DNA of 64,000 nt from Streptomyces sp. NBC_00461 (lineage in GTDB: Bacteria > Actinomycetota > Actinomycetes > Streptomycetales > Streptomycetaceae), in contig NZ_CP107902.1 in assembly GCF_036013935.1 (NCBI RefSeq), forward strand, positions 2,699,001-2,763,000, in the 5' to 3' direction. Numbering within the stretch: position 1 is the first letter of the stretch; each line of letters opens with the position of its first letter. Made by a program: the position numbers and the translations under genes. Shown here one piece after another: positions 27,203-36,184 of the stretch. Under the pieces are notes generated by a model. The model was not told the origin of the DNA. It ran no database searches and saw only the letters and a program-made list of their open reading frames with translations.

Positions 27203-28546
27203 GTGCTTGAGCCCGCGTACCAGGCGGACGTCGTGATCGTGGGAGCCGGGGTCGCCGGGCTCTCGGCGGCGCATCGGCTGACCAGCGCAGGAGTGACGAC
27301 CGCGGTCCTTGAGGCCGCCCCTTGTGTGGGGGGCCGCATGTCGACGGAGAAGGTCGACGGCTTCCGGCTCGACCGGATCGGGCAGTTGCTGTCCACGGCG
27401 TACCCCGAGCTACGGCTGACACCCGGACTGGACGCGCTGGTGCTGCGTCCCTTCGCGCCGGGCGTCCTGCTGCACAGCGACGGACGCCACCATCGCGCGG
27501 TGCCTCCGGCGAGCGCAGGGGGCGCAAGGGGCGCACTCCACGCCGTACGTGCCCTGGCGAGTGCCCCCGCGAAGAGCGCCCCCCGTTCAAGCGCCCCGCT
27601 CGGCACCGCTGTCGACCAGGCCCGCCTCGGCACCGCACTCGCCCGGCTCGCGGCGACGCCGATCGAACGGCTGCTGTCCCGGCCGGAGTTGCCCGCCGCC
27701 CAGGCCCTCGCGGCCCGCGGTGTCCCCGCCCGCACGATCGACGGCTTCGTGCGCCCACTGCTCGCCGCCCTGCTGTGCGACCCGGAGCTGACCACGTCCA
27801 GCCGGTGCGCCGACCTCGCGCTGCGCGCCTTCGCGTGCGGGCGGCTGTGTCTGCCGGAGGGCGGTGCGGAGATGCTCCCGGAGCTGCTCGCCCGGGCGCT
27901 GCCACCGGGCACCGTGCACACCGGCGTCCGTGTCACCTCGATCTCCACGAGCGCGGTGACCACGGCCGAGCACGGCGAGATCCGCTGCCGGGCAGTCCTG
28001 CTCGCCACGGACGCGCGCGCCGCCGCCGAACTCCTGCCGGGCCTGCGCGTACCGGACTTCCATCCGCTGACGGTGCTGCACCACACCACGGACGAGCCAC
28101 CGACGACGGGCGCGTCCCTGCTCCTGGACGCCGACCGCGGCGGCCCCGTCGCGCACACGGCGGTCGTGAGCGCCGTGGACCCGAGCCGTGCGCCCGCGGG
28201 CCGCGCCCTCATCTCCTCGACGGTCCTGGGTACTCCCCCGGTCGACCTGGACACCGCCGTACGCATGCATCTCGCACGTCTCTACGGCACCTCGACCCGC
28301 CGCTGGGAATCCCTGGCCGTCCATCACACCCCTGACGCCGTCCCCGCCATGCGCCCCCCGCACGACCTACGCCGCCCGGTGCGCCTCCTGGCCGGCCTCT
28401 ACGTCTGCGGCGACCACCGGGACACCAGCACGGTCCAGGGAGCGCTGCACTCCGGCCACCGCGCGGCGACAGCGATCCTCACCGACCTGGGGGCAGCCGG
28501 CTCCATGCACCGAGCAGACCCGCTCCCATCAACACGGGCGGCATGA
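27203..28546 (+). CDS. FAD-dependent oxidoreductase, amine oxidase/protoporphyrinogen oxidase-like
   Basis: The 447-residue flavoprotein opens with the dinucleotide-binding motif VVIVGAGVAGLSAAHRL, then an LEAAPCVGGRMST that matches the GG doublet of amine oxidase/phytoene desaturase families, and ends with LLAGLYVCGDHRDTSTVQGALHSG, the second FAD contact. Start GTG is well supported by GGGGAGGGG. The substrate is unknown. A low-complexity insertion (ASAGGARGALHAVRALAS) sits around residue 100. It converges with the NsdA-like regulator. Confidence 0.88.
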   Translation: MLEPAYQADVVIVGAGVAGLSAAHRLTSAGVTTAVLEAAPCVGGRMSTEKVDGFRLDRIGQLLSTAYPELRLTPGLDALVLRPFAPGVLLHSDGRHHRAVPPASAGGARGALHAVRALASAPAKSAPRSSAPLGTAVDQARLGTALARLAATPIERLLSRPELPAAQALAARGVPARTIDGFVRPLLAALLCDPELTTSSRCADLALRAFACGRLCLPEGGAEMLPELLARALPPGTVHTGVRVTSISTSAVTTAEHGEIRCRAVLLATDARAAAELLPGLRVPDFHPLTVLHHTTDEPPTTGASLLLDADRGGPVAHTAVVSAVDPSRAPAGRALISSTVLGTPPVDLDTAVRMHLARLYGTSTRRWESLAVHHTPDAVPAMRPPHDLRRPVRLLAGLYVCGDHRDTSTVQGALHSGHRAATAILTDLGAAGSMHRADPLPSTRAA

Positions 28547-28588
28547 GCGCCCTCAAGGGGCGCGGGGAACTGCGCGATCAACCACAGC
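28547..28588. repeat. Dispersed Streptomyces-type intergenic palindrome
   Basis: gcgccctcaaggggcgcggggaactgcgcg and adjoining bases begin just after the flavoprotein stop. GCGCCC/GGGCGC and CGCG/CGCG form two small hairpins. From memory this sequence family recurs in the gaps of many Streptomyces genomes. Here it could act as a terminator between convergent genes. Confidence 0.6.
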
Positions 28589-28633
28589 AATGGCGCGCTG
28601 GGCACACAACAATCGGAATTACGGCGGCACCCC

Positions 28634-30070
28634 TCACCCCAGTGCCGCGACCCTGTCGCGATACCCCCGCACCGGCGCCGCGTCCTTGTACGGCTCCAAC
28701 CGCCGCTCGAAGTCCCGGACATACTCGATCGCCCGCACGGACCGCATCTCCGCGGCAGCCCCCGCGGCCTCCGCACCGAGCTGACAGGCCTGGTCCAGTT
28801 CACCCAGCCCGAGCCGGGCGGAGGCGAGGACCACCCGGCAGAACAGCCGGCTGCGGGCGAAGGAGGGAGCCCGCAGCTGGAGCGACCGCTCGGCGTGCTG
28901 CGCCGCCGCACGGAACTGCTGCAGGTCACGGTGCGCGTGCCCGAACTCGTCGGCGAGTTGCGCCTCGTCGAAGAACCGCGCCCAGTACGGGACTTCGTCA
29001 CCGGCGCGGGCCGTTTCCAGCGCCCGTTCGGCGCGGACGAGCGAGGCGGTGCAGTTGCGTACCTCGCCGAGCACGCCGTGCCCGCGCGCCTCGGCGGAGT
29101 GCAGCAGGGCCTGTACGACGGGCGGGGCGTTGGTGCCCACGCCCTGCTGGGCCACGCGCGCCAGCTGCACGGCCTCCCGCCCGTGCCCGAGGTACACGGC
29201 CTGGCGGCTCATGGTGACCAGCACGTACGAGCCGTACGCCCGGTCCCCCGCCGCCTGCGCGAGCCGCAGCGCCTGCACGAAGTAGCGCTGGGCGAGCCCG
29301 TGCGCGGCGATGTCGTACGACGTCCAGCCAGCCAGCCGCGTCAGGTCGGCGGCCGCGCCGAACAGCCGGCGGCCGGTCTGCTCGCCGTAGGTGCCGCGCA
29401 GCATCGGCTCGCACTCGTGCTCCAGGTAACGCACGAGGGCCTGGCGGGCGTGGCCGCCGCCGTACATGTTGTCGAGGGTGCGGAACAGTTCGCCGACCGA
29501 GCGGAGCGCGGCGATGTCGCCGGAGGTGACCCGCTGGCCGGGGCCGCGTTCGGCCTGACCACGCTGGCGGGGTACGACCGGGCGGCCCTGGGCGGGGACA
29601 CGGATGGGCTGTTCGCCCCGGGCGACCCTGTCGTCGGCGCGGCCGATCAGCCAGTCACGGCTGGGCACGACAAGGCCGGCCGGGGTGAACGCGATCTTGC
29701 GGAGCTCGGCGTGCGAGCCGGAGTCCTTGCGCCACAGGCCTCCGACGATGTCGACGGCCTCCTCGGGGGTGGCGGCGAACTCCAGCCCGGCGTAGACCGG
29801 CGCACAGGCGTCGAGGCCGAGGTCCTGGGCGGTGAGACGGCGGCCGAGACGGCGGGTGAAGACCTCGGCGATCAGGGCGGGAGTGGTGCCGCGTGGCTGC
29901 TGCCCGCGCAACCAGCGGGTGACCGACGTCTTGTCGTATCGAAGATCAAGCCCGTGTTCGAGACCGAGCTGGTCGACTCGACGGGCGAGACCCGCGTTGG
30001 AGAACCCGGCTTCTGCGATGAGCGCGGCGAGCTGACGGTTGAGAGTGCGCTGCGCGGGTCGTTCCGTCAT
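28634..30070 (-). CDS. NsdA-like regulatory protein with N-terminal HTH and TPR-like C-terminal region
   Basis: The 478-residue protein begins with an Xre-like helix-turn-helix (RTLNRQLAALIAEAGFSNAG, then YDKTSVTRWLRGQQPRGTTP). The large alpha-helical C-terminal part has tetratricopeptide-like helices (RYFVQALRLAQAAGDRAYGS, SYVLVTMSRQAVYLGHGREA). This layout resembles S. coelicolor NsdA, a negative regulator of antibiotics and sporulation, and its paralogues; the parallel is by architecture. The ATG at 30070 has AGGAG upstream. It is divergent from lipB across a 253-base gap. Confidence 0.8.
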   Translation of the reverse strand: MTERPAQRTLNRQLAALIAEAGFSNAGLARRVDQLGLEHGLDLRYDKTSVTRWLRGQQPRGTTPALIAEVFTRRLGRRLTAQDLGLDACAPVYAGLEFAATPEEAVDIVGGLWRKDSGSHAELRKIAFTPAGLVVPSRDWLIGRADDRVARGEQPIRVPAQGRPVVPRQRGQAERGPGQRVTSGDIAALRSVGELFRTLDNMYGGGHARQALVRYLEHECEPMLRGTYGEQTGRRLFGAAADLTRLAGWTSYDIAAHGLAQRYFVQALRLAQAAGDRAYGSYVLVTMSRQAVYLGHGREAVQLARVAQQGVGTNAPPVVQALLHSAEARGHGVLGEVRNCTASLVRAERALETARAGDEVPYWARFFDEAQLADEFGHAHRDLQQFRAAAQHAERSLQLRAPSFARSRLFCRVVLASARLGLGELDQACQLGAEAAGAAAEMRSVRAIEYVRDFERRLEPYKDAAPVRGYRDRVAALG

Positions 30071-30323
30071 CTGCGGTGCGGTCTCCTGCCTTTCGGACCT
30101 CCGGTGCCGGTGTCGGCCCCGTTGCGCCCGGATTGCCTGTGAGCAGCCCTTATGGCCTCTGCGAACGGCGCGAATGTAGCGGAGAGTGAGCAGTCGATCG
30201 CACATTTCGCCGTTCGTTCATCCGATCGTGTGAGGATTGCCCGCGGGGCTGACGCGAGACGGCCGGTCGTACAGTGGCGTAGGCACGTTTCGTGCCTTAC
30301 TACTTTCCAGGGAGGCGCTTGCC

Positions 30324-31142
30324 GTGAGTGAGCTGCGGTTCGTCCGGATGGGATTCGGCGCCGAGGCCGTCGACTACCAGGTGGCGTGGGACGAGCAACG
30401 CCGGGTGCACGCGGCGCGCTTCGCCGACGAGATCCCCGACACCGTGCTGCTCCTGGAGCACCCGCCCGTGTACACGGCGGGCCGGCGCACCGCGGACAAC
30501 GAGCGCCCCCTCGACGGCACTCCCGTCATCGACGTGGACCGCGGCGGCAAGATCACCTGGCACGGCCCGGGCCAGCTGGTGGGCTACCCCATCCAGCAGC
30601 TCCCGCGCCCGGTGGACGTGGTGGCCCATGTGCGGCGCCTGGAGGAGGCACTGATCCGCACCTGCGCGGAGTTCGGGGTGCAGACCGCGCGCGTCGAGGG
30701 CCGCAGCGGCGTGTGGATCCTCGGCGACCCGGTCGAGCAGCGTCCGACGCCAGGAGGGCTGTCCCTCGACTTCGACCCCCGTCTGCACGACGAGGAGTTC
30801 GACCCGCGCATGAACGGCCCGGAGTACGCCCCCTCGAACGCCGGCCAGCGCCGCGAGGACCGCAAGATCGCGGCGATCGGCATCCGCGTGGCCAAGGGCG
30901 TCACGATGCACGGCTTCGCCCTCAACGTGAACCCGGACAACAAGTGGTTCGACCGCATCATCCCGTGCGGCATCCGCGACGCGGGCGTCGCGTCACTGGC
31001 CGACGAGCTGGGCCGCGACGTGACGATCGCGGAGGTGCTGCCCGTGGTGGAGCGGCATCTGCGGGACGTACTGGAGAACGCCGAGCTGAAGCCACGGGAC
31101 ATCGAGAAGACGCCGGCACACATCAGCCCGTCCGGCGTTTGA
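30324..31142 (+). CDS. lipB: Octanoyltransferase
   Basis: LipB moves octanoate from acyl carrier protein to the lipoyl lysine of E2 and GcvH, the first step of lipoate synthesis. The 272-residue sequence has the family motifs [31 protein letters not shown] and [10 protein letters not shown] with the catalytic Lys181, and IIPCGI with the acyl-accepting Cys215. The start is GTG after GGGAGG. Residues around [20 protein letters not shown] form an insertion not found in the E. coli enzyme. The stop codon lies within a dispersed intergenic repeat, so the extreme C-terminus (SPSGV) is repeat-encoded. Confidence 0.96.
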   Translation: MSELRFVRMGFGAEAVDYQVAWDEQRRVHAARFADEIPDTVLLLEHPPVYTAGRRTADNERPLDGTPVIDVDRGGKITWHGPGQLVGYPIQQLPRPVDVVAHVRRLEEALIRTCAEFGVQTARVEGRSGVWILGDPVEQRPTPGGLSLDFDPRLHDEEFDPRMNGPEYAPSNAGQRREDRKIAAIGIRVAKGVTMHGFALNVNPDNKWFDRIIPCGIRDAGVASLADELGRDVTIAEVLPVVERHLRDVLENAELKPRDIEKTPAHISPSGV

Positions 31143-31190
31143 GGACGAGGCCGTTCAGGCCGAAGCGAGGGTCTGGGGGCGGCAGCCCCA
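31124..31190. repeat. Dispersed Streptomyces intergenic repeat, copy 1
   Basis: cagcccgtccggcgtttgag followed by gacgaggcc, caggccgaagc and gggggcggcagcccc is nearly identical to 42204-42271. It overlaps the last codons of lipB. It is a known kind of recurrent sequence in Streptomyces gaps, of unsettled function. Confidence 0.8.
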
Positions 31191-31273
31191 GCAGGCCAGC
31201 ACCGACGCCGGGCCACTAAATCGACGGGCGTACCCTGGGTGACGCCGAAGAATCAATCGCTAGGGAGCCCATC

Positions 31274-32260
31274 GTGTCCGCAGTCGCACCCGACGGACGC
31301 AAGATGCTGCGCCTGGAGGTCCGCAACAGCCAGACCCCCATCGAGCGCAAGCCCGAGTGGATCAAGACCCGGGCGAAAACGGGCCCCGAGTACACGAAGA
31401 TGCAGAACCTCGTGAAGAGCGAGGGCCTGCACACGGTCTGCCAGGAAGCCGGCTGCCCCAACATCTACGAGTGCTGGGAGGACCGCGAGGCCACCTTCCT
31501 CATCGGCGGCGACCAGTGCACCCGGCGCTGCGACTTCTGCCAGATCGACACCGGCAAGCCCGAGGCGCTGGACCGTGACGAGCCGCGCCGTGTCGGCGAG
31601 TCCGTGGTCACCATGGACCTGAACTACGCCACCATCACCGGCGTCGCCCGCGACGACCTGGAGGACGGCGGCGCCTGGCTGTACGCGGAGACGGTCCGCC
31701 AGATCCACGCGCAGACCGCCGAGCGGGCGGACGGGCGGACGAAGGTGGAGCTGCTCGCCCCCGACTTCAACGCGGTTCCGGAGCAGCTCGAAGAGGTCTT
31801 CTCCTCGCGCCCCGAGGTGTTCGCGCACAACGTCGAGACCGTGCCGCGGATCTTCAAGCGCATCCGCCCCGGCTTCCGCTACGACCGCTCGCTGCAGGTC
31901 ATCACGGCCGCCCGCGACTACGGCCTCGTCACCAAGTCGAACCTCATCCTCGGCATGGGCGAGACCCGCGAGGAGGTCAGCGACGCGCTGCGCCAGCTGC
32001 ACGCGGCCGGCTGCGAGCTGATCACCATCACGCAGTACCTGCGTCCGTCCGTGCGTCACCACCCCGTCGAGCGCTGGGTCAAGCCGCACGAGTTCGTGGA
32101 GCTGAAGGAGGAGGCCGAGCAGATCGGCTTCTCGGGGGTCATGTCCGGGCCGCTGGTGCGTTCCTCGTACCGCGCCGGGCGGCTGTACCAGATGGCGGTC
32201 GAGCTGCGTCAGTCGGCCGCTCCGCGGCAGGACACCCACGTCGCCTCGCAGGCCGTCTGA
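31274..32260 (+). CDS. lipA: Lipoyl synthase
   Basis: LipA is a radical-SAM enzyme that inserts two sulphurs into the octanoyl chain placed by LipB. The 328-residue protein shows both cluster motifs: the LipA-specific Cys56, Cys61 and Cys67 in [12 protein letters not shown], which bind the auxiliary cluster consumed as sulphur donor, and the radical-SAM Cys82, Cys86 and Cys89 in CTRRCDFC. The C-terminal [11 protein letters not shown] carries the conserved Ser that ligates the auxiliary cluster. The start is GTG after TAGGGAG. It lies 131 bases downstream of lipB, separated by a repeat element. Confidence 0.97.
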   Translation: MSAVAPDGRKMLRLEVRNSQTPIERKPEWIKTRAKTGPEYTKMQNLVKSEGLHTVCQEAGCPNIYECWEDREATFLIGGDQCTRRCDFCQIDTGKPEALDRDEPRRVGESVVTMDLNYATITGVARDDLEDGGAWLYAETVRQIHAQTAERADGRTKVELLAPDFNAVPEQLEEVFSSRPEVFAHNVETVPRIFKRIRPGFRYDRSLQVITAARDYGLVTKSNLILGMGETREEVSDALRQLHAAGCELITITQYLRPSVRHHPVERWVKPHEFVELKEEAEQIGFSGVMSGPLVRSSYRAGRLYQMAVELRQSAAPRQDTHVASQAV

Positions 32261-32540
32261 GGGGCACCCGGCCCGTCGGCCGAATGGCACGGAGTGCCAC
32301 CTCTACGTGTGAACCTGCACACAAGAAACTACCCGCTGGTAACGGCTGATTCAACGCGGTCCTGACCGTCCTCGCAGATGAGGGCGCCGTCAGGGCCGCG
32401 TCAACGTTTTCGCTCGTCGCATCAAGGCTTCATGGGTGTTTGACCGGTCGGTCACGCCCTGGTAACACCAATCAGTGACGCTGGACTCACGCCACGTACA
32501 CCCGCACCCCGTGCCCGTATCCCGAGGGGGGACCTCCACC
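32261..32540. other. Intergenic region between lipA and a small gene
   Basis: This 280-base gap holds a small hairpin (ggcac/gtgcc near 32287) that could end lipA and several gtaac/gtcac pentamers (near 32340, 32452 and 32463) that loosely resemble GlnR half-sites without the full four-box spacing. No further gene is seen. Confidence 0.4.
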
Positions 32541-32741
32541 ATGCAGGCCGCGCCGGTTCGCGCCACCGCAATCCCGTCGTTCACCACTGCACTGCGTGCA
32601 GTCGAATCGCTGCTCATGAGCAGCGGCCAGCGCACCGCCCGTCGCAACGCCTGGACCTCCGTCCTGGAGGACCGCCGCCGAGCAAAGGACCGGGTCGAGG
32701 CCCAGCGCGTCCTGGACCAGACGCTCGTCCCCCGCCCCTGA
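32541..32741 (+). CDS. Small conserved hypothetical protein, 66 aa
   Basis: The ATG follows GGGGGGA with good spacing. The basic 66-residue product (MQAAPVRATAIPSFTTALRA, ending LDQTLVPRP) lacks a signal or membrane segment and contains an Arg-rich helix (SGQRTARRNAWTSVLEDRRR). Similar short proteins sit between lipA and the DUF4191 gene in other Streptomyces as far as I recall. The function is unknown. Confidence 0.75.
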   Translation: MQAAPVRATAIPSFTTALRAVESLLMSSGQRTARRNAWTSVLEDRRRAKDRVEAQRVLDQTLVPRP

Positions 32742-32801
32742 ATCCCGCCCTCGGGGCACTGCCGTCGTACGGCGGTCCCCGGGCCACGTAGACTTCACGG
32801 C

Positions 32802-33503
32802 ATGGCGAGGAAGGACACGGCAGCGGACGCTGCGAACCCCGGGCGACTGAAGCAGATCGCTCTGACCTACAAGATGACCCGCAAGGCCGACAAGAAGATC
32901 GGTCTTGTACTCGCGGCTGTCGGCATCGGCATCTTCGGTGTTTTCCTCGCGATCGGTTTCTTGATCGGTCACCCCATCTATCTCGGGATCCTGGGCCTGT
33001 TGCTCGCCTTCCTCGGAACGGCGATCATCTTCGGGCGCCGGGCCGAGCGGGCGGCCTTCGGGCAGATGGAGGGCCAGCCGGGCGCGGCCGCGGCGGTACT
33101 GGACAACATCGGCCGGGGCTGGACGACGACGCCCGCGGTGGCGATGAACCGCAGCCAGGACGTGGTGCACCGGGCCGTCGGCAAGGCCGGCATCGTCCTG
33201 GTCGCCGAGGGCAACCCGAACCGGGTGAAGAGCCTGCTGGCCGCCGAGAAGAAGAAGATGAACCGCATCGTCGCGGACGTGCCGGTGCACGACATCCTGG
33301 TCGGCACGGGCGAGGGCCAGGTGGCGCTGAAGAAGGTGCGGACGACCATGCTGAAGCTGCCGCGCGTCCTCACGGGTCCGCAGGTGACGGCCACGAACGA
33401 CCGGCTCCGTGCCATGGGCGACCTGATGAGCAACATGCCGCTGCCCAAGGGGCCGATGCCCAAGGGCATGAAGCTGCCGAAGGGCGGCCCGAAGGCCCGC
33501 TGA
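32802..33503 (+). CDS. DUF4191 domain-containing membrane protein
   Basis: The 233-residue protein has a basic N-terminal part (IALTYKMTRKADKKIG), two closely spaced hydrophobic helices (residues 35-80) and a cytosolic C-terminal domain ending in a Pro/Lys/Gly repeat (PKGPMPKGMKLPKGG). This is the DUF4191 layout, an actinobacterial family typically encoded near lipA and glnA. The function is unknown; the tail could bind nucleic acid or phospholipid head groups, which is speculation. Confidence 0.9.
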   Translation: MARKDTAADAANPGRLKQIALTYKMTRKADKKIGLVLAAVGIGIFGVFLAIGFLIGHPIYLGILGLLLAFLGTAIIFGRRAERAAFGQMEGQPGAAAAVLDNIGRGWTTTPAVAMNRSQDVVHRAVGKAGIVLVAEGNPNRVKSLLAAEKKKMNRIVADVPVHDILVGTGEGQVALKKVRTTMLKLPRVLTGPQVTATNDRLRAMGDLMSNMPLPKGPMPKGMKLPKGGPKAR

Positions 33504-33530
33504 CCTCCCGGCACGAGCTTCATGGAAGCC

Positions 33531-33600
33531 GACGAGCACGTACGACGAAGGGGGCGCCCGGAGAATCACTCCGGCGCCCCCTTCGTCGTACGTGCTCGTC
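33531..33600. terminator. Very long bidirectional terminator hairpin
   Basis: Arms of 33 and 32 bases (gacgagcacgtacgacgaag... and complement) pair perfectly except for one bulged C, around a five-base loop. It separates the convergent DUF4191 and RDD genes. Confidence 0.92.
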
Positions 33601-33625
33601 GTACGCGCTCGATACGGACCTCGGC

Positions 33626-34093
33626 CTAGATACGGACCTCGACCGTGCGCGCGAGGCGGTCGTGCAGGCCCCTGCCGTCGCGGTCCCAGATCAGGGCCGG
33701 GATGGCCACGCACAACAGGGCCGTGCGCAGGGCGGCCCGCAGGGGGCTGGGGCGGCCGGTGTCCAGGGCGACCACGCGCAGGCCGAAGAGGCGCTTGCCC
33801 GGGGTGAAGCCGATCGTGCCGACCGTCAGGACGCCGAGCAGGAAGAAGACGAGCAGGGCCCAGTTGCCGGTCGCCCGCTCATAGCCGTGCGTGATCAGGC
33901 CGTATGCGATCAGCAGACACAGCGCCCAGTCGACGACCAGCGCACCGAACCGGCGGCCCGGGCGGGCGATGGAGCCCGGCCCCTCCTGCGGCAGGCCGAG
34001 CTGCTGACCCGGGTATCCGAAGTCGACACCGGCTTCCTCTGCGGCCGCGCGGGGGCCCGAGAGCCACGAGCCGATTGCATCCCTGTTCTCCAC
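33626..34093 (-). CDS. RDD family membrane protein upstream of glnA
   Basis: The 155-residue protein has the RDD pattern: [20 protein letters not shown] in helix 1, [13 protein letters not shown], then [11 protein letters not shown] and [15 protein letters not shown] polar N-terminal 50 residues precede the first helix. It is divergent from glnA, so its start lies beside the glnA promoter region. A transport or membrane role is possible but unknown. Confidence 0.88.
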   Translation of the reverse strand: MENRDAIGSWLSGPRAAAEEAGVDFGYPGQQLGLPQEGPGSIARPGRRFGALVVDWALCLLIAYGLITHGYERATGNWALLVFFLLGVLTVGTIGFTPGKRLFGLRVVALDTGRPSPLRAALRTALLCVAIPALIWDRDGRGLHDRLARTVEVRI

Positions 34094-34156
34094 CCGTCCA
34101 CGGTACTGCGGGCGTTTCGCGATCCGGACAGGTGGGGTACACGGGGCCGGGTCCGG

Positions 34157-34194
34157 TTAACTTGAGCGAAACAAATGGGTCACGCCCGAGAAAT
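34157..34194 (+). promoter_or_regulatory. GlnR operator of glnA
   Basis: TTAAC-6-GAAAC-6-GTCAC-6-GAAAT fits the actinobacterial GlnR site (two gTnAC/GAAAC pairs each spaced by six bases). It ends about 95 bases before the glnA start. GlnR activates glnA in nitrogen limitation in S. coelicolor. Confidence 0.92.
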
Positions 34195-34290
34195 CACGCG
34201 TCCCTAGTGTCGGGGCCAGCGTGTGCCACCGCACTGGCCGCACGAACGAACTACCACCCCGGCGAGGCGGTCGGGAGTAGGAGGAGCTGG

Positions 34291-35700
34291 ATGTTCCAGA
34301 ACGCCGACGAGGCCAAGAAGTTCATCGCGGACGAGGACGTCAAGTTCATCGACGTCCGCTTCTGCGACCTGCCGGGCGTCATGCAGCACTTCACGCTGCC
34401 CGTCGAGGCGTTCGACCCGGACGAGGAGCTCGCCTTCGACGGCTCGTCGATCCGCGGTTTCCAGGCGATCCACGAGTCCGACATGGCCCTGCGCGCCGAC
34501 CTGTCGACCGCGCGCGTGGACTCCTTCCGCCGTGACAAGACGCTCAACATCAACTTCTTCATCCACGACCCGATCACGGGCGAGCAGTACTCCCGTGACC
34601 CCCGCAACGTGGCGAAGAAGGCCGAGGCCTACCTCGCGTCGACCGGTATCGCGGACACCGCGTACTTCGGTCCCGAGGCCGAGTTCTACGTCTTCGACTC
34701 GGTGCGCTTCGCGACCAGCGCGAACGAGTCCTTCTACCACATCGACTCCGAGGCCGGCGCCTGGAACACCGGCGCCCTCGAGGACAACCGTGGTTACAAG
34801 GTCCGCTACAAGGGCGGCTACTTCCCGGTCCCGCCGGTCGACCACTTCGCCGACCTGCGTGCCGAGATCTCCCTGGAGCTGGCCAAGTCCGGTCTCCAGG
34901 TCGAGCGCCAGCACCACGAGGTGGGCACCGCCGGCCAGGCGGAGATCAACTACAAGTTCAACACGCTGCTCGCCGCGGCCGACGACCTGCAGCTCTTCAA
35001 GTACATCGTGAAGAACGTCGCCTGGCGCAACGGCAAGACCGCGACCTTCATGCCGAAGCCGATCTTCGGTGACAACGGCTCGGGCATGCACGTCCACCAG
35101 TCCCTGTGGACCGGCGGCCAGCCGCTGTTCTACGACGAGGCCGGTTACGCGGGCCTGTCGGACACCGCCCGCTACTACATCGGCGGCATCCTCAAGCACG
35201 CCCCGTCGCTGCTGGCCTTCACCAACCCGACGGTGAACTCGTACCACCGTCTGGTCCCGGGCTTCGAGGCGCCGATCAACCTGGTGTACTCGCAGCGCAA
35301 CCGCTCCGCGGCCATGCGTATCCCGATCACCGGCTCGAACCCGAAGGCCAAGCGCGTCGAGTTCCGTGCGCCCGACTCCTCCGGCAACCCGTACCTGGCC
35401 TTCTCCGCGCTGCTGCTCGCGGGCCTGGACGGCATCAAGAACAAGATCGAGCCGGCCGAGCCCATCGACAAGGACCTCTACGAGCTGGCTCCCGAGGAGC
35501 ACGCGAACGTCGCGCAGGTCCCGACCTCGCTCCCGGCCGTCCTCGACCGCCTGGAGGCCGACCACGAGTTCCTGCTCGCGGGCGACGTCTTCACGCCGGA
35601 CCTGATCGAGACGTGGATCGACTTCAAGCGCGCGAACGAGATCGCCCCGCTGCAGCTGCGTCCGCACCCGCACGAGTTCGAGCTCTACTTCGACGTGTGA
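34291..35700 (+). CDS. glnA: Glutamine synthetase type I
   Basis: GSI condenses ammonia and glutamate with ATP and is the main assimilation route. The 469-residue subunit belongs to the dodecameric GSI-beta class. It contains [16 protein letters not shown], the metal-binding [10 protein letters not shown] and GMHVHQSLW, the ATP site motif [10 protein letters not shown], and the adenylylation Tyr397 in [10 protein letters not shown], so activity is predicted to be controlled by GlnE. The ATG at 34291 follows GGAGGAG. A GlnR operator lies upstream and a hairpin terminator follows, which indicates a single-gene unit. The second, type II enzyme is encoded 11 kb downstream. Confidence 0.98.
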   Translation: MFQNADEAKKFIADEDVKFIDVRFCDLPGVMQHFTLPVEAFDPDEELAFDGSSIRGFQAIHESDMALRADLSTARVDSFRRDKTLNINFFIHDPITGEQYSRDPRNVAKKAEAYLASTGIADTAYFGPEAEFYVFDSVRFATSANESFYHIDSEAGAWNTGALEDNRGYKVRYKGGYFPVPPVDHFADLRAEISLELAKSGLQVERQHHEVGTAGQAEINYKFNTLLAAADDLQLFKYIVKNVAWRNGKTATFMPKPIFGDNGSGMHVHQSLWTGGQPLFYDEAGYAGLSDTARYYIGGILKHAPSLLAFTNPTVNSYHRLVPGFEAPINLVYSQRNRSAAMRIPITGSNPKAKRVEFRAPDSSGNPYLAFSALLLAGLDGIKNKIEPAEPIDKDLYELAPEEHANVAQVPTSLPAVLDRLEADHEFLLAGDVFTPDLIETWIDFKRANEIAPLQLRPHPHEFELYFDV

Positions 35701-35723
35701 TCGGCCCGTAGGCCGCTCGGCCA

Positions 35724-35757
35724 CGCCCCCGTTTCCTGCTTTTGCAGGGCGGGGGCG
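35724..35757 (+). terminator. Terminator after glnA
   Basis: Stem cgcccccg/cgggggcg with an inner cctgc/gcagg and a tttt loop, 23 bases after the glnA stop. Confidence 0.85.
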
Positions 35758-35824
35758 TCGTCGTATGCTCTGGCACTGCTGTTCGATGCAGTGGACTTCG
35801 ACAGAGACAACGGGGAGAGCCGGG

Positions 35825-36082
35825 ATGTCCGAACAGGACGACGCTGAGCGGGAGTTCGACCTCAGGTGGGCGGAGAGCGCCGACCACAAGGAGCCCTCGG
35901 CTCGGGCGCGGATGCTCGCGGCGCGCTGGAAGGAGAACCCGCCCGAGCCGGTGCCCTTCCGCGGTGACCCCGAGCCGGCCGCTCCACGCCGGTCGTCGTG
36001 GGTGTCGACGGCGATCGTGCTGGGCAGCGTCGCCGCGATCATCCTGCTGCTGGGGTACGCACGGTTCCGGGCGCCCTACTAG
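35825..36082 (+). CDS. Small tail-anchored hypothetical membrane protein, 85 aa
   Basis: The acidic cytosolic part (MSEQDDAEREFDLRWAESAD, with ARMLAARWKENPPEPVPFRG) is followed by one hydrophobic helix near the C-terminus (VSTAIVLGSVAAIILLLGYA). A well-placed GGGAG precedes the ATG. It lies between glnA and htpX. The function is unknown. Confidence 0.8.
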   Translation: MSEQDDAEREFDLRWAESADHKEPSARARMLAARWKENPPEPVPFRGDPEPAAPRRSSWVSTAIVLGSVAAIILLLGYARFRAPY

Positions 36083-36184
36083 ATCGGGGCCTTTGCAGCT
36101 CCTAGGGCCGATCGCGACCACTTCATGGGAGTGGCCGGGTGCACACTGGCAGTGGGACGAGTGCCTGACTGCGGGGTGAGGCAG

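Noticed and set aside
32330..32470. GlnR site upstream of the 66-residue gene
   Set aside because: Several GTAAC/GTCAC pentamers occur, but the four-box, six-base-spaced arrangement is not complete.
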